Assembly: GCA_017303895.1 (NCBI GenBank)
Contig: JAFLBF010000005.1
Coordinates: forward strand, 115,148-179,147
DNA: 64,000 nucleotides
Direction: 5' to 3'
Source of the DNA: Bacteroidota bacterium
GTDB taxonomy: Bacteria; Bacteroidota; Bacteroidia; 2-12-FULL-35-15
How positions within the stretch are numbered: the first letter of the stretch is position 1; the number at the start of each line of letters is the position of its first letter. Below, one piece after another: positions 27,878 through 37,610 of the stretch. The translations under genes were made by a program, and so were the position numbers. The notes beneath the pieces are model-generated. The model was given only the letters and a program-made list of their open reading frames with translations. It made no database searches and was not told where the DNA came from.

Positions 27878-28588
27878 TTATTTAATGTTGTGATATACTT
27901 TTTGCACATCATCGTCTTCTTCTAATTTATCTACCAAAGCCATTACTTCTGTCATTTGCTCATCTGTTAGCTCAACAGTAGAGGTAGGGATACGCTCTAA
28001 TTCAGAGCTGATCACCGTAATGTTTGTTTTTGCTTCCAATGCTTTTTGCATAGCACCAAAATCAGTAAATGCAGTATAAACGATGATCTCATTTTCATCA
28101 CTTTCAATTTCTTCAGCACCATAATCGATCAATTCGAATTCAAATTCTTCCATATTGATGTTCTCATTCTTAATGGTGAAAACACCTTTTCTGTCAAACA
28201 GATAGTCCAAGGACCCTGTTTTTCCTAATTCTCCCCCATTTCTGTTGAAATGCATTCGAACATTTGCTACTGTTCTGGTTGGGTTGTCGGTTGCACATTC
28301 TATTAAGATCCCGATCCCGTAAGGACCTTTTCCTTCATAGATCACTTCTTCTAAACCTTTTTCATCTTTTGATGATGCTCTTTTGATGGCTGCTTCAATA
28401 CGGTCTTTCGGCATATTGATCCCTTTGGCATTTTGGATGGCTACACGTAAACGGGAATTGCCATTCGGATCGGATCCACCTAATTTTACTGCAATAGCGA
28501 TCTCTTTTCCTGCACGGGTAAATCCTTTTGCCATCTTGTCGAAGCGGGCAAACATTTTATGCTTTCTTTTTTCAAATATACGTCCCAT
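27878..28588 (-). CDS. yebC: YebC/PmpR family protein
   Basis: A 236-residue protein with the YebC N-terminal block (MGRIFEKRKHKMFARFDKMAK), NARLR-like NSRLRVAIQNAKGINMPKDRI and YEGKGPYGIGILIECATDN. YebC proteins bind DNA or relieve ribosome stalling on proline stretches. The Met-Gly-Arg opening without the usual AGHSKW is common in the Bacteroidota version. A -7 box (CAAATGTA on the plus strand at 28615-28622) lies 27 bases upstream. Confidence 0.92.
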   Translation of the reverse strand: MGRIFEKRKHKMFARFDKMAKGFTRAGKEIAIAVKLGGSDPNGNSRLRVAIQNAKGINMPKDRIEAAIKRASSKDEKGLEEVIYEGKGPYGIGILIECATDNPTRTVANVRMHFNRNGGELGKTGSLDYLFDRKGVFTIKNENINMEEFEFELIDYGAEEIESDENEIIVYTAFTDFGAMQKALEAKTNITVISSELERIPTSTVELTDEQMTEVMALVDKLEEDDDVQKVYHNIK

Positions 28589-28640
28589 ATGATTTTTTTA
28601 ATTGAATGTGTGTGCAAATGTAACAAATTTCAAAAATGGA

Positions 28641-30119
28641 TCAGTGTTGAATGATCAATTTTTGGGTGCTGATCAATGCATGATCTTTATTGAAGATGCC
28701 AATAAAATAGATCCCATTTTCAAATTCATCGGTGGCAATGATCACATTGCCCTTGTTGATTCCACTCAGTGATAATTGTTTTACTGTTTGTCCTAAAGAG
28801 TTGCTGATCATAAGTAATTCAGAATTCGCATCATCTGTCAGTTCGAGGATGGTATGTTGATTCGCTGGATTAGGATATAGTTTTATGTTTGATGATATTA
28901 GTGTATTCTCAAAAATGGATGTAGGGGCAAATACGTCAGTGGTAGTAGAAGCTCCTAAAGTATCTGTTTTAATTAAGTAAATATCTTCTAGACCATTGTT
29001 GGTGTCATTGGTCTGACCGCAAATGATAAAGCAGTTGTCTTCGGTTGTTTCAATAGAAAATGCATTTTCTTTTTCATAGCCTCCATATGTCGTGGCATTG
29101 TAAAATGTCCAATCACTTTTAAGCGCAACCATTAATACTTCGCCATTTCCATTGGCAAATCCGAAGCTGGTGGTTTTTCCTGTCATCGCGATTTTGCCAT
29201 CAGGACGCTCGGTAATGGATTGGAAACTATCGAAACTTGTACCGCCAAACGTGTAATTGATTCCTGTGACGCCTGTGTATGAAAGTTGATAGATCACGCC
29301 ATCAGCATCACCGGCCCCCAAACTTTTGGTTTCTCCGCAGATAATATAGTAACCGTTTATGCTTTCCAATACATCATAGGCCATATCTGCTTGAACACCA
29401 CCAAATTTATTGGTCCATAAGGAGTCGCCATTCAAATCCATTTTTACTGTATAGAAATCGCCTAAAGTATCGCCAAAACTTTGTGTTACACCTGTTACCA
29501 AATATCCTCCATCACTGGTTTCTATGATCGACTTGGCTATATCTTGCTTGATGCCTCCATAAGTTCTTGTCCATAGTGTATCGCCATTACTGTCCGTTTT
29601 CACAATGTAATAATCTTCGTTTCCATTACCAAAACTATAAGTACTTCCACAAATGATGTAACCACCATCTGATGTTTGTTCAACGCAGTTTCCAAAGTCC
29701 CAATCGTTTCCACCATAAGCTTTTGCCCATTGTTGAACAAAGTTTGAATCTGTTTTTACGGTGTACACATCATATCCGCCACCACTAAAGCTATTGCTGT
29801 AGCCGGTGATGATATAGCCAGTATCATTTGTTTTTCTAATACAATTTCCTCTATCAATATTGATCCCACCAAATGTAGTATGTGGACCCGGTACTCCGAG
29901 AGAATCAGTCTTTATAACAAACACATCGGAGTTGCCATAGCCATAGCTACTGGTAGAGCCACACAGTACATAACCTTTTTTTTCGATCTGAATGGCAGTC
30001 ATACCATAATCATATCCATTGCCACCGATCTTTTTTCTGAACTTGATCTGTGCAAAGGCTCCGCTGCTGATGGTGACCAGAAGCAGGATGAATAATCGAT
30101 GATAGAATGCTGTGCTCAT
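28641..30119 (-). CDS. Secreted delta-60-type repeat protein with T9SS sorting domain
   Basis: A 492-residue protein from the ATG at 30119, giving a signal peptide (MSTAFYHRLFILLLVTISSG) and no overlap with kdsA. Residues ~30-390 hold about seven repeats of ~50 residues with GGYIICGSTYSFGNG and DFYTVKMDLNGDSLWTNKFGG patterns, predicted to form a beta-propeller. The last ~85 residues (NIKLYPNPANQ through QKLIIQH) are a type A T9SS sorting domain. It is probably a surface or secreted protein with an unknown ligand. Confidence 0.82.
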   Translation of the reverse strand: MSTAFYHRLFILLLVTISSGAFAQIKFRKKIGGNGYDYGMTAIQIEKKGYVLCGSTSSYGYGNSDVFVIKTDSLGVPGPHTTFGGINIDRGNCIRKTNDTGYIITGYSNSFSGGGYDVYTVKTDSNFVQQWAKAYGGNDWDFGNCVEQTSDGGYIICGSTYSFGNGNEDYYIVKTDSNGDTLWTRTYGGIKQDIAKSIIETSDGGYLVTGVTQSFGDTLGDFYTVKMDLNGDSLWTNKFGGVQADMAYDVLESINGYYIICGETKSLGAGDADGVIYQLSYTGVTGINYTFGGTSFDSFQSITERPDGKIAMTGKTTSFGFANGNGEVLMVALKSDWTFYNATTYGGYEKENAFSIETTEDNCFIICGQTNDTNNGLEDIYLIKTDTLGASTTTDVFAPTSIFENTLISSNIKLYPNPANQHTILELTDDANSELLMISNSLGQTVKQLSLSGINKGNVIIATDEFENGIYFIGIFNKDHALISTQKLIIQH

Positions 30120-30126
30120 TTTTTGT

Positions 30127-30948
30127 TTATAATGAAATGATCGTTTGTCTGATCTTAACAAGATCGGTCATTAATTTTTCAAAATGATCGAGATGAAGCA
30201 TGTTCGCACCATCTGATTTCGCTTTTGCCGGATTAGGATGTGTTTCCAAAAATATTCCATCTGCTCCAATTGCTATAGCTGCTTTTGCAATGGTGCCGAT
30301 CAATTCCGGCTTACCTCCCGTAACACCACTGGTTTGATTCGGCTGCTGTAATGAATGCGTGATATCCATTACCACAGGAACATTGTTCTTTTGCATTTCA
30401 GGAATACCTCTGTAATCAACAACCAGATCCTGGTAGCCCAAAAAGGTTCCCCGCTCAGTAAGCATGATGTTATTGTTGCCCGATTCGCGAACTTTATCTA
30501 CTGCAAACTTCATGGATTCTGCAGAAAGAAATTGTCCTTTTTTGATGTTTACATGTTTGCCTGTTTTGGCAGCTGCCACCAATAGATCGGTCTGACGGCA
30601 TAAAAAAGCAGGTATCTGCAATACATCTACATAAGCTGCAGCCATAGCTGCTTCTTCGTTTGAATGTATGTCAGTTACTGTTGGGATGTTAAAGTGTTTC
30701 CCGACTTTAGCAATGATCTCTAAACCTTTTTCATCACCAATTCCAGTGAAGGAGTCTAAGCGCGAACGGTTCGCCTTACGGTATGATGCTTTGAATATAT
30801 AAGGAATTCCAAGTTTATCAGTCACTTTTTTAATGTTTTCTGCGATCTCAAAGCAAACTTCTTCTCCTTCCACCACGCAAGGTCCTGCTAATAAAAAGAA
30901 ATTGTTTTTATCTAAATGTTGAATGTTTTTGATCTTATCTAATGACAT
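30127..30948 (-). CDS. kdsA: 3-deoxy-8-phosphooctulonate synthase
   Basis: A 273-residue TIM-barrel enzyme condensing phosphoenolpyruvate with arabinose-5-phosphate to Kdo-8-phosphate, the first step of the Kdo pathway for lipopolysaccharide inner core. LLAGPCVVEGEE, FKASYRKANRSR, PTVTDIHS and QIPAFLCRQTDLL are family signatures. It shows that the organism makes Kdo-containing LPS. It lies in a run with two envelope proteins upstream on the same strand. Confidence 0.95.
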   Translation of the reverse strand: MSLDKIKNIQHLDKNNFFLLAGPCVVEGEEVCFEIAENIKKVTDKLGIPYIFKASYRKANRSRLDSFTGIGDEKGLEIIAKVGKHFNIPTVTDIHSNEEAAMAAAYVDVLQIPAFLCRQTDLLVAAAKTGKHVNIKKGQFLSAESMKFAVDKVRESGNNNIMLTERGTFLGYQDLVVDYRGIPEMQKNNVPVVMDITHSLQQPNQTSGVTGGKPELIGTIAKAAIAIGADGIFLETHPNPAKAKSDGANMLHLDHFEKLMTDLVKIRQTIISL

Positions 30949-30964
30949 AATTGTATTTTATCTT

Positions 30965-32224
30965 TTAGTTGAAATTTTTAATTAATGAAATATAAGCTCC
31001 TTGTCCGGCCGCTTTGTTAGGCGCAATAAATCCTTCTATATTGTTGCTTCCTGCATAGAGCATAAATCCTTTTACAATGTTAGCATATACACCTAAACCA
31101 TAATTCATATTGCCGTAGCCACCATAGCCAATGGTAGCGTTTACTGAAATGTTTTTATTGATCAAATAATTGCCTCTTACATAAAACAATACATTGTAAT
31201 TGCCATTGAATACGTAGCGTACTCCTTCCGATAAAGTAAATTTTGGACTGAGATCTGTGGAGTAGGTAATATTTAACGTTGAAGGAAGTGTGGCATTTAC
31301 TTTCTGCTTTTTGAAAGGAGCTATTTTATTAATGATACTGTCTTGTGATGTTCCTGAAAAGGTTGAGTCTTGCAGATCGTAAATGCTGTTGACTTCAAAT
31401 CCTGTATAGTGAAATAATGAATCCTGATTTAAATAAAGTGTTTGTTGATTGAATTGAATTAATCCAATATCGGCTACCGAAACGGTTAACTTTGAATCTC
31501 CGATCTTTGTTTTGAATGGTGCCTCAAAAAATATATCGACTGATGCGCCAATTCCATTGAATGCACCAACTCCTTTTTTAGCGGTATCACTTTGAGCTAC
31601 TTGCAGAGATGTGTTAAAATCAATGTATTGTCCGTCTTCGCTTGTAAATAATTCGGCTTTTTTGGCATAGATGGAGGCATATTGTTCTCCTTTTAATATA
31701 GATAACGCAACTCCCCAGCGTGCTGCACTGTCAAGTTTGTTAGAAAACAGTCCGATTTGAAATTGTTGATAGCGTAATAGATTTAAACTAAATCCGGAAA
31801 GATCAGCGGTTTTTCCTGCATAGTCATGGTTTCCGTAGAATCCTACTCTGTAAAAATCTTTCGAGTAGCTGGCATCAAAATGCTGACGGTCGCGGAGACT
31901 AACAAAGACACTGAAATTTTCTTTGTGTAAAAATGAATCCAGTTTGAAGGCTGCATAAACACCATAGTTTATATCAGCCCCTATCCGGTTTTTATTTCTT
32001 GTGCGTTCTAATACCTGATCTTTTAAGCCTTTATCAATATATCCTCCTCTGTAAAATTTCGAGATGAATGTGGAGGTGAAAGCACTCGCATTTAAGCCAT
32101 ATTCTCCAACTATCCCTATGCGTGTTTTCGAGGAGTCAGGAAACGTATCCCCATATATGTTCGGAATCTGAGCAAATGCAATTGTGCCCAATAAAATGAA
32201 TGATATGAAAAGGATCTTTTTCAC
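30965..32224 (-). CDS. DUF5723-like outer membrane beta-barrel protein
   Basis: A 419-residue protein with signal peptide MKKILFISFILLGTIAFAQ. The rest is rich in alternating hydrophobic residues and glycine turns, with many terminal aromatics, as in an outer membrane barrel; the layout and the FSVFVSLRDRQHFDASYSKD region resemble DUF5723. Function unknown. It follows a lipoprotein gene by 11 bases, so they are probably co-expressed and may work together. Confidence 0.65.
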   Translation of the reverse strand: MKKILFISFILLGTIAFAQIPNIYGDTFPDSSKTRIGIVGEYGLNASAFTSTFISKFYRGGYIDKGLKDQVLERTRNKNRIGADINYGVYAAFKLDSFLHKENFSVFVSLRDRQHFDASYSKDFYRVGFYGNHDYAGKTADLSGFSLNLLRYQQFQIGLFSNKLDSAARWGVALSILKGEQYASIYAKKAELFTSEDGQYIDFNTSLQVAQSDTAKKGVGAFNGIGASVDIFFEAPFKTKIGDSKLTVSVADIGLIQFNQQTLYLNQDSLFHYTGFEVNSIYDLQDSTFSGTSQDSIINKIAPFKKQKVNATLPSTLNITYSTDLSPKFTLSEGVRYVFNGNYNVLFYVRGNYLINKNISVNATIGYGGYGNMNYGLGVYANIVKGFMLYAGSNNIEGFIAPNKAAGQGAYISLIKNFN

Positions 32225-32235
32225 AAATGCTGTCT

Positions 32236-33825
32236 TTACTGTAATTGTACTGTATAATTAAAATCACCTACCAGCTTTACATCTAAGCTATAGTCGCTGT
32301 ATATTTTTATGTATTGTGGTTGAGCTGAAGTATTGAATTTCGCTTTAAGAACTACTTTCGGTGTGTTAAACAATAAATTCATTCTGCTTTCACTTATCGG
32401 AATTACAATTTTGGTGAGTTTTTTTCCTGTTGCCCTCAAACTTGAATTGATCGGTGCTTCATCAATAGTATTGGCATAAGCGAAAAGCGAGTCCGTTACT
32501 ACATTATTTTCATTGAGTGTATAGATCTGTAAACCTGCATCAAAAGGGAATCCATTGTTTGCAAACAATGTGATCGTTCCGCTATGAATATTTTGTTCAC
32601 CATCGGAAGAGGCAATATTAAAATCGATCGTGTCGGTAAGTGTTAAATTGCTTGCAACAAGTGAAAGGGGGATTTCCATATCCAGTCGAGCTTTTAGCAA
32701 GCGGTCGATGTAAATGAAATCATTTGATCCCGAAATGTTCCCCAGAGGATTGGTGATGATCTGCATGGAATAACCAAACTTATCCGGAAGATTTTCGATC
32801 ATTGGTTTGATATTAGAATTGGATGTTGTTAATGGGAAATTAGCATAGGTAGGGTAAATGTTACTTCCACTTTCGGCTGCACGGTTAATATTGATCGGAC
32901 TGCCAATGATAGAATTGGAGAGGTTGATCGTATTGCCTGTTCGAGAGTTGATCGACTTCAGGTTATTGATGAATACGCGCGCATCCAAACCGATCGGATT
33001 TTCGATGTATAAATTCAAATTAACATCTTCTAATTGAATAGTGCCATCTGTGATGCGTTCAAATAGCGTAAAATTAGTTGTTTCCGGACCGATATTGATC
33101 GTATTGTTTCCAAAGTATCCTTTGGCATAATATGGAATGACATCATAAAATTTGTTTTCAATGATCAAACTGTCGGATGGAACTAATGCTACCGGTTGTC
33201 CTAATGGACTAATGGATGCGGTTAATGATGTATAAATGGTATTCACCTTGTTGTTCGCTATTCCGGTAAGATCGATCACATAACCGGAAAGGTCGAATGT
33301 TTGGTTGTACACACCAGGAGTGCTTCCTACTGCTGCGGGAACAGACACATTGATGCTAAATGGGATACCATTTTTTTTAGCACATGGAATGGAATAAACA
33401 AAGTCAGTGATCTCATGGATCTTTGATTTGATCTTGTAATTTACAAATCCTGATTTAATAGTAGCCGTTCTTAGCTGGGCATCTTGAATTTGGTAGGTCG
33501 TCTCTGTTGTAACATTGTTCAAAACTGTTTGACCGGGATTCAGTGTTGTGGAAAGGGGAATATTATATCCGTTTTTGATGATCGTGTCGGGGATCTGGAA
33601 TAATGTATCCATCGATAAATTAAAGATATCGTTTCTGAAAACGATCTTCATGGAACTGTCGGCATTAGCCTGAAGGATTGAATCGGGAAGCAGGTTGTTG
33701 ATGTTCATCGATGCATTCACCAATGGAGCCAATATCTGTGTATCCCAGGATGGTTTCTCCAATTCTTTCCGGCACGAAAAAAATGTGATGGTAAGAATAC
33801 TTAGTAATAAAATTACTTTTTTCAT
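32236..33825 (-). CDS. Surface lipoprotein of unknown function
   Basis: A 529-residue protein with a lipoprotein signal: MKKVILLLSILTITFFSCRK, lipobox ending at Cys18. The mature part is beta-rich, without Cys, and has several Ig-like stretches of ~100 residues. I do not recognise a named family. It probably pairs with the barrel protein encoded 11 bases downstream. Confidence 0.65.
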   Translation of the reverse strand: MKKVILLLSILTITFFSCRKELEKPSWDTQILAPLVNASMNINNLLPDSILQANADSSMKIVFRNDIFNLSMDTLFQIPDTIIKNGYNIPLSTTLNPGQTVLNNVTTETTYQIQDAQLRTATIKSGFVNYKIKSKIHEITDFVYSIPCAKKNGIPFSINVSVPAAVGSTPGVYNQTFDLSGYVIDLTGIANNKVNTIYTSLTASISPLGQPVALVPSDSLIIENKFYDVIPYYAKGYFGNNTINIGPETTNFTLFERITDGTIQLEDVNLNLYIENPIGLDARVFINNLKSINSRTGNTINLSNSIIGSPININRAAESGSNIYPTYANFPLTTSNSNIKPMIENLPDKFGYSMQIITNPLGNISGSNDFIYIDRLLKARLDMEIPLSLVASNLTLTDTIDFNIASSDGEQNIHSGTITLFANNGFPFDAGLQIYTLNENNVVTDSLFAYANTIDEAPINSSLRATGKKLTKIVIPISESRMNLLFNTPKVVLKAKFNTSAQPQYIKIYSDYSLDVKLVGDFNYTVQLQ

Positions 33826-33900
33826 CTGATGGCCTGTTTTTACTGATTTTTAGAAGTGTTAAAGATAAGAAAATAATTCGGTAAATAAAATCCTAATAAT

Positions 33901-33932
33901 TTGTGAAATTGACCATTCTTGTAGTACTTTTG
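33901..33932 (+). promoter_or_regulatory. Promoter of the small membrane protein gene
   Basis: TTG at 33901-33903, 21 bases, then TACTTTTG at 33925-33932; the ATG follows 22 bases later at 33955. Confidence 0.5.
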
Positions 33933-33954
33933 TGCCAGAATAGATCACGATTTT

Positions 33955-34389
33955 ATGCTTACCAAACGATTTTTTATTTCCTGGATTGCATCAGCACTTT
34001 TGATGTTCCTTCTATCGTATGTATGGCACGGAATATTTCTGACCGATCTGTCCCGTTTATCTTATCCCAAAGGATTATTCCTTCTGTTTGCAGCTGTTGT
34101 TTATCTGATCATAGGGTTCATTGTCACAAAAGCAATGGATTTTAAGATCTTTGATAAATATTTAAAAAGAAAACCAATTGTTCGTGGACTTCTAGCCGGT
34201 GCTTGTTGCGGGATTGCTTTTTTTATGATCGCTACTGTTGTTGGTGTTTCTTTCAGTACCGGTTCAAAATTGGAGAATATGCTACTGGATGTTATCTGGC
34301 AGTTGATCGAACAAAGTATGGGTGGATTGGTTGTCGGGATCATTCGTATGTTGATCTTTGAACCAAGTATTGATCTGCAGGAAGATTAA
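33955..34389 (+). CDS. Four-helix integral membrane protein
   Basis: A 144-residue protein with membrane segments at about residues 8-28, 40-60, 79-99 and 108-128 and a short acidic tail. It has no recognised catalytic motif; a conserved YVWHGIFL follows the first helix. It resembles the broad DUF1761-like membrane group, but I do not make a firm assignment. It converges with rarA with a four-base overlap. Confidence 0.6.
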   Translation: MLTKRFFISWIASALLMFLLSYVWHGIFLTDLSRLSYPKGLFLLFAAVVYLIIGFIVTKAMDFKIFDKYLKRKPIVRGLLAGACCGIAFFMIATVVGVSFSTGSKLENMLLDVIWQLIEQSMGGLVVGIIRMLIFEPSIDLQED

Positions 34390-35666
34390 TAGTTATATTT
34401 CTCTTTCCATTTTTGTTTTAAGAATTCTCTTAATTCTCTTTCTCTTGCATTGTTTCCCGGTTCATAGAACTTCATTCCACTTAATGAGTCCGGCAAATAT
34501 TCCTGGCTACTGAAGTTGTTTTCATAGCTGTGCGAATACTTATAATCTGCTCCGTAGCCAATATCTTTCATGAGCTTGGTCGGTGCATTTCTCAAATGCA
34601 AAGGAACTGGTAAGTCGCCTGTTTTTGCAACAGCTTCCTGGGCTTGATTGATCGCCATATAAGCAGCATTGCTTTTTGCCGATGATGCTAAATAAGTAAC
34701 AGTTTGTGCCAGTATGATTCTCGACTCAGGGAAACCGATCACATTTACTGCCTGAAAACAATTATTCGCGATCACCAGCGCTGTAGGGTTAGCATTGCCG
34801 ATATCTTCGGATGCAAGGATCAATAATCGTCTGGCTATAAACAATGGATCTTCGCCTCCTTCGATCATTCTGGCAAGCCAATAAACAGCCCCATTAGGGT
34901 CACTTCCTCTGATTGATTTGATGAAGGCCGAAATGATATCATAATGATTCTCTCCTGCTTTATCATAAATAGCAATATTCTGTTGTACAATGTTGGTTAC
35001 TTTCTCATTGGTGATCAGTACATCATCTCCTCCTATAGCATTCACCACCAATTCAAATACATTTAATAATTTTCTGCCATCACCACCCGATAGGCGCAAT
35101 AATGCTTCGCTTTCTTGTATCGTGATCTTTTTATTCTTTAAAATCGTATCTGTTTTGATCGCCAGATCAAGCATGGATAAAAGATCTTCTTTATCCAAAT
35201 GTTTTAAGATATAAACCTGACAGCGGGATAATAAAGCGGAGATCACTTCAAATGAAGGATTCTCAGTTGTAGCACCTATAAGCGTTACGGTGCCTTTTTC
35301 AACTGCACCCAGTAATGAATCTTGTTGTGATTTACTAAAACGATGGATCTCATCAATAAACAAGATCGGATTATTTTGTCCGAACAAACCATTGTCTTTT
35401 GCTTTTTCTATGACTTCGCGGATGTCTTTTACTCCTGAATTGATGGCGCTCAAGGCATAGAACGGACGTTTTAATTGATGAGCGATAATATTTGCCAAGG
35501 TGGTTTTACCAACTCCGGGTGGCCCCCATAGAATGATAGATGGCAAAAGATTCGACTCGATAGCATTTCGTAAAATAGCACCTTCGCCTACAATGTGTCG
35601 TTGACCAATGTAGTTGTCCAAACTGGTTGGACGCATTCGTTCGGCTAAAGGTGCTGTTGATTGCAT
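34386..35666 (-). CDS. rarA: Replication-associated recombination protein A (RarA/MgsA AAA+ ATPase)
   Basis: 426 residues from the ATG at 35666, which overlaps the upstream stop as TAATG. Walker A GPPGVGKTT is at residues 48-56; Walker B and the helicase-like FIDEIHRFSKSQQD follow; SLLSRCQVYIL is sensor-like. The C-terminal DUF/MgsA part shows the ARMIEGGEDPLFIARRL signature. RarA acts at stalled replication forks and is highly conserved. Confidence 0.94.
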   Translation of the reverse strand: MQSTAPLAERMRPTSLDNYIGQRHIVGEGAILRNAIESNLLPSIILWGPPGVGKTTLANIIAHQLKRPFYALSAINSGVKDIREVIEKAKDNGLFGQNNPILFIDEIHRFSKSQQDSLLGAVEKGTVTLIGATTENPSFEVISALLSRCQVYILKHLDKEDLLSMLDLAIKTDTILKNKKITIQESEALLRLSGGDGRKLLNVFELVVNAIGGDDVLITNEKVTNIVQQNIAIYDKAGENHYDIISAFIKSIRGSDPNGAVYWLARMIEGGEDPLFIARRLLILASEDIGNANPTALVIANNCFQAVNVIGFPESRIILAQTVTYLASSAKSNAAYMAINQAQEAVAKTGDLPVPLHLRNAPTKLMKDIGYGADYKYSHSYENNFSSQEYLPDSLSGMKFYEPGNNARERELREFLKQKWKEKYNY

Positions 35667-36031
35667 TATTCTTTCATTCCGTTTTTGATCCAGCATTCTA
35701 CTTTATCGATCGAAGATTGATCTAATTTTCCTGCAAAATAAGGCATGCCTTTAAATCCTTTTTCATGCTTGATCGTACCTAATAAATGTCCTGATTCAGC
35801 AGCTTTTTTAACTGATTCTAATGTTAAGAAGTTATAACCTGCTTTATTGTTTGTATTGTGACATTTGGTGCAATTATTTTCCATGATCGGTTTGATGTCA
35901 GCGGTATAGGTAATCACTTTTGACGTGCAATCCAATGGTGCTGCAGGTGTGGTAGATGCTGTTTCTTTTGATCCTTTACAAGCCATTAGTGCTGTGGCAA
36001 TTACTACTGTAGAGACAAATAATTTTTTCAT
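35666..36031 (-). CDS. Small c-type cytochrome lipoprotein
   Basis: A 121-residue protein with a lipobox (TALMAC, Cys18) and one haem site Cys54-Thr-Lys-Cys57-His58 (CxxCH). GMPYF near residue 95 may hold the distal Met ligand. Such cytochromes carry electrons at the periplasmic membrane face in Bacteroidota. It precedes rarA with a one-base overlap, a probably incidental pairing. Confidence 0.82.
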   Translation of the reverse strand: MKKLFVSTVVIATALMACKGSKETASTTPAAPLDCTSKVITYTADIKPIMENNCTKCHNTNNKAGYNFLTLESVKKAAESGHLLGTIKHEKGFKGMPYFAGKLDQSSIDKVECWIKNGMKE

Positions 36032-36079
36032 TTTCTTTTTTGTTTTTTATGTTAGAGATATAGCAATTTGAGTTGAGTG

Positions 36080-36958
36080 TTATTTCCCTTCCGGGCGTTT
36101 GTGTTTCCATCTACGGTGGCTCCATAACCAATATTCCGGCTGCTTGTTAATGTCGGTTTCCAGCATGCGTGTTATCTTTTCTGTGATCTCGCCATATGCT
36201 GTTTCCTGTGGTTTGTCAGTTACATCAAAGAATTCGAAGCTGTAATGTCCTCTTTTTTCTTTGTTGATTCGTCCGAATACGACCGGGTAATTATAATCTT
36301 TTGCATACTTCTCCGTGCCAAATAATACACCGGTATCTTGATTTAAGAAAGTGGTCCAATACGCACTGTTTGGATTGGAAGGCGACTGGTCAATAGCAAA
36401 GATGGTAGCCGTAAGGCCATTCAAATGCTGATCGAGGTATTGTTTTACACTTTTGGTGGAGATCATTTCCAGACCGTATTTACTTCTTGTGTTACGCATT
36501 TTCTCATCGAAATATTTATTCGTAAGTGGCTTATAAATTCCTACCACCTGATGCTTGATGAGCTTATCAACGGCCACAGCGAATATTTCCCAATTATTGT
36601 AATGTCCACCGGCAATGATCACACTCTTCCCTTGATCAAAGTATTTATTGATGCCTTCAGGGTTTTTACAAGTAACTCGTTTTAATACTTCTTTTTCAGA
36701 GATCGTGAATGCTTTCAAGCTTTCAAGGATCAGATCGCAAAAATGTTTATAGAATTTTTTGCAGATCTCCTCTTGTTCTTTAGCTGTTTTGCCGGGAAAA
36801 GAGCGTTGAATATTTCCTAAAACTACTTTTTTACGGTAGCCAATAAGGTAGTAGAAAACAAAGAAAATAAAATTGGATAATCCATATAATAGAGGGAAGG
36901 GTAATAAAGAGATTGGAATGATGACCAGATAATAAAGTAGTGCGTTCAGAATATTCAT
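36080..36958 (-). CDS. Lysophospholipid acyltransferase family protein (LpxL/HtrB-like)
   Basis: A 292-residue protein with an N-terminal membrane helix (ALLYYLVIIPISLLPFPLLY) and the catalytic HxxxxE motif in GGHYNNWEIF (His and Glu). It is of the LpxL/HtrB superfamily, which adds secondary acyl chains to lipid A or acylates other lysolipids. A -7 box on this strand at 36988-36995 (TATCTTTG) lies 30 bases upstream of the ATG. Confidence 0.85.
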   Translation of the reverse strand: MNILNALLYYLVIIPISLLPFPLLYGLSNFIFFVFYYLIGYRKKVVLGNIQRSFPGKTAKEQEEICKKFYKHFCDLILESLKAFTISEKEVLKRVTCKNPEGINKYFDQGKSVIIAGGHYNNWEIFAVAVDKLIKHQVVGIYKPLTNKYFDEKMRNTRSKYGLEMISTKSVKQYLDQHLNGLTATIFAIDQSPSNPNSAYWTTFLNQDTGVLFGTEKYAKDYNYPVVFGRINKEKRGHYSFEFFDVTDKPQETAYGEITEKITRMLETDINKQPEYWLWSHRRWKHKRPEGK

Positions 36959-37050
36959 TAAAAAAATGCCTTAAAAATTTTAAGTAACAAAGATAAATCA
37001 TAGTTTTACAAAATCGAACATCAATTGTGTTTATTATAAAGGCATAATTG

Positions 37051-37080
37051 TTGATTAAATCATGTCAAAATCTAAATTTG
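37051..37080 (+). promoter_or_regulatory. Promoter overlapping the start of the following gene
   Basis: TTG at 37051-37053, 19 bases, then TAAATTTG at 37073-37080. The in-frame ATG at 37086 lies only six bases after the box, so transcription would begin at or next to it. Confidence 0.5.
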
Positions 37081-37085
37081 AACGA

Positions 37086-37547
37086 ATGAACTTAATTCCA
37101 AATCTTAAAATTGCCTTAATTGGTATAGCATTAGTTGCTACTTCTTCTTCTTTTGCTCAACAAAAGAAAGCTAAACCGGAGAAAAATAAATTTTTAGAAG
37201 GCAAAAAGTATAGTGCCAATTTTTATGAAATAAAAGCTGCCGGACGAGGTAAGGCTCAGCCAACCCAAATGTTCATCAAGTCAGGAAAAGTGGAAGCCGA
37301 TCTGATGTATGAAAAAATAGCAGCTCCACCAATGGTGTACACCGTTACATTGGATTCAACCTATACCGAAGATGAAACAGAAATGCACATGGTTACATTT
37401 GAAGCACTTTATTCCGAAGAAGGAAATGACTTTAAATGGGAAGCTACCGTGATCAACTACGATATTGAAGGTATTGTAACTCTTACAAAGAAAGGTATTG
37501 AGAAAAAACGATACGAGTTTACAGGTACAGAGAAAACAAAGAAATAA
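37086..37547 (+). CDS. Exported protein of unknown function
   Basis: A 153-residue protein from the ATG at 37086, which gives a clean signal peptide (MNLIPNLKIALIGIALVATS, then SSFAQ). A start at 37062 would put the promoter inside the gene and add eight charged residues. The mature part is Lys/Glu-rich with a beta pattern and no Cys; it has no recognised domain. It is expressed from its own promoter and may be leaderless. Confidence 0.65.
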   Translation: MNLIPNLKIALIGIALVATSSSFAQQKKAKPEKNKFLEGKKYSANFYEIKAAGRGKAQPTQMFIKSGKVEADLMYEKIAAPPMVYTVTLDSTYTEDETEMHMVTFEALYSEEGNDFKWEATVINYDIEGIVTLTKKGIEKKRYEFTGTEKTKK

Positions 37548-37610
37548 TGAACTTTTTGTAGGGAGCGTATAACAAAAATTATATTCTCCCTTTTTTATAC
37601 TCAATAGTAT

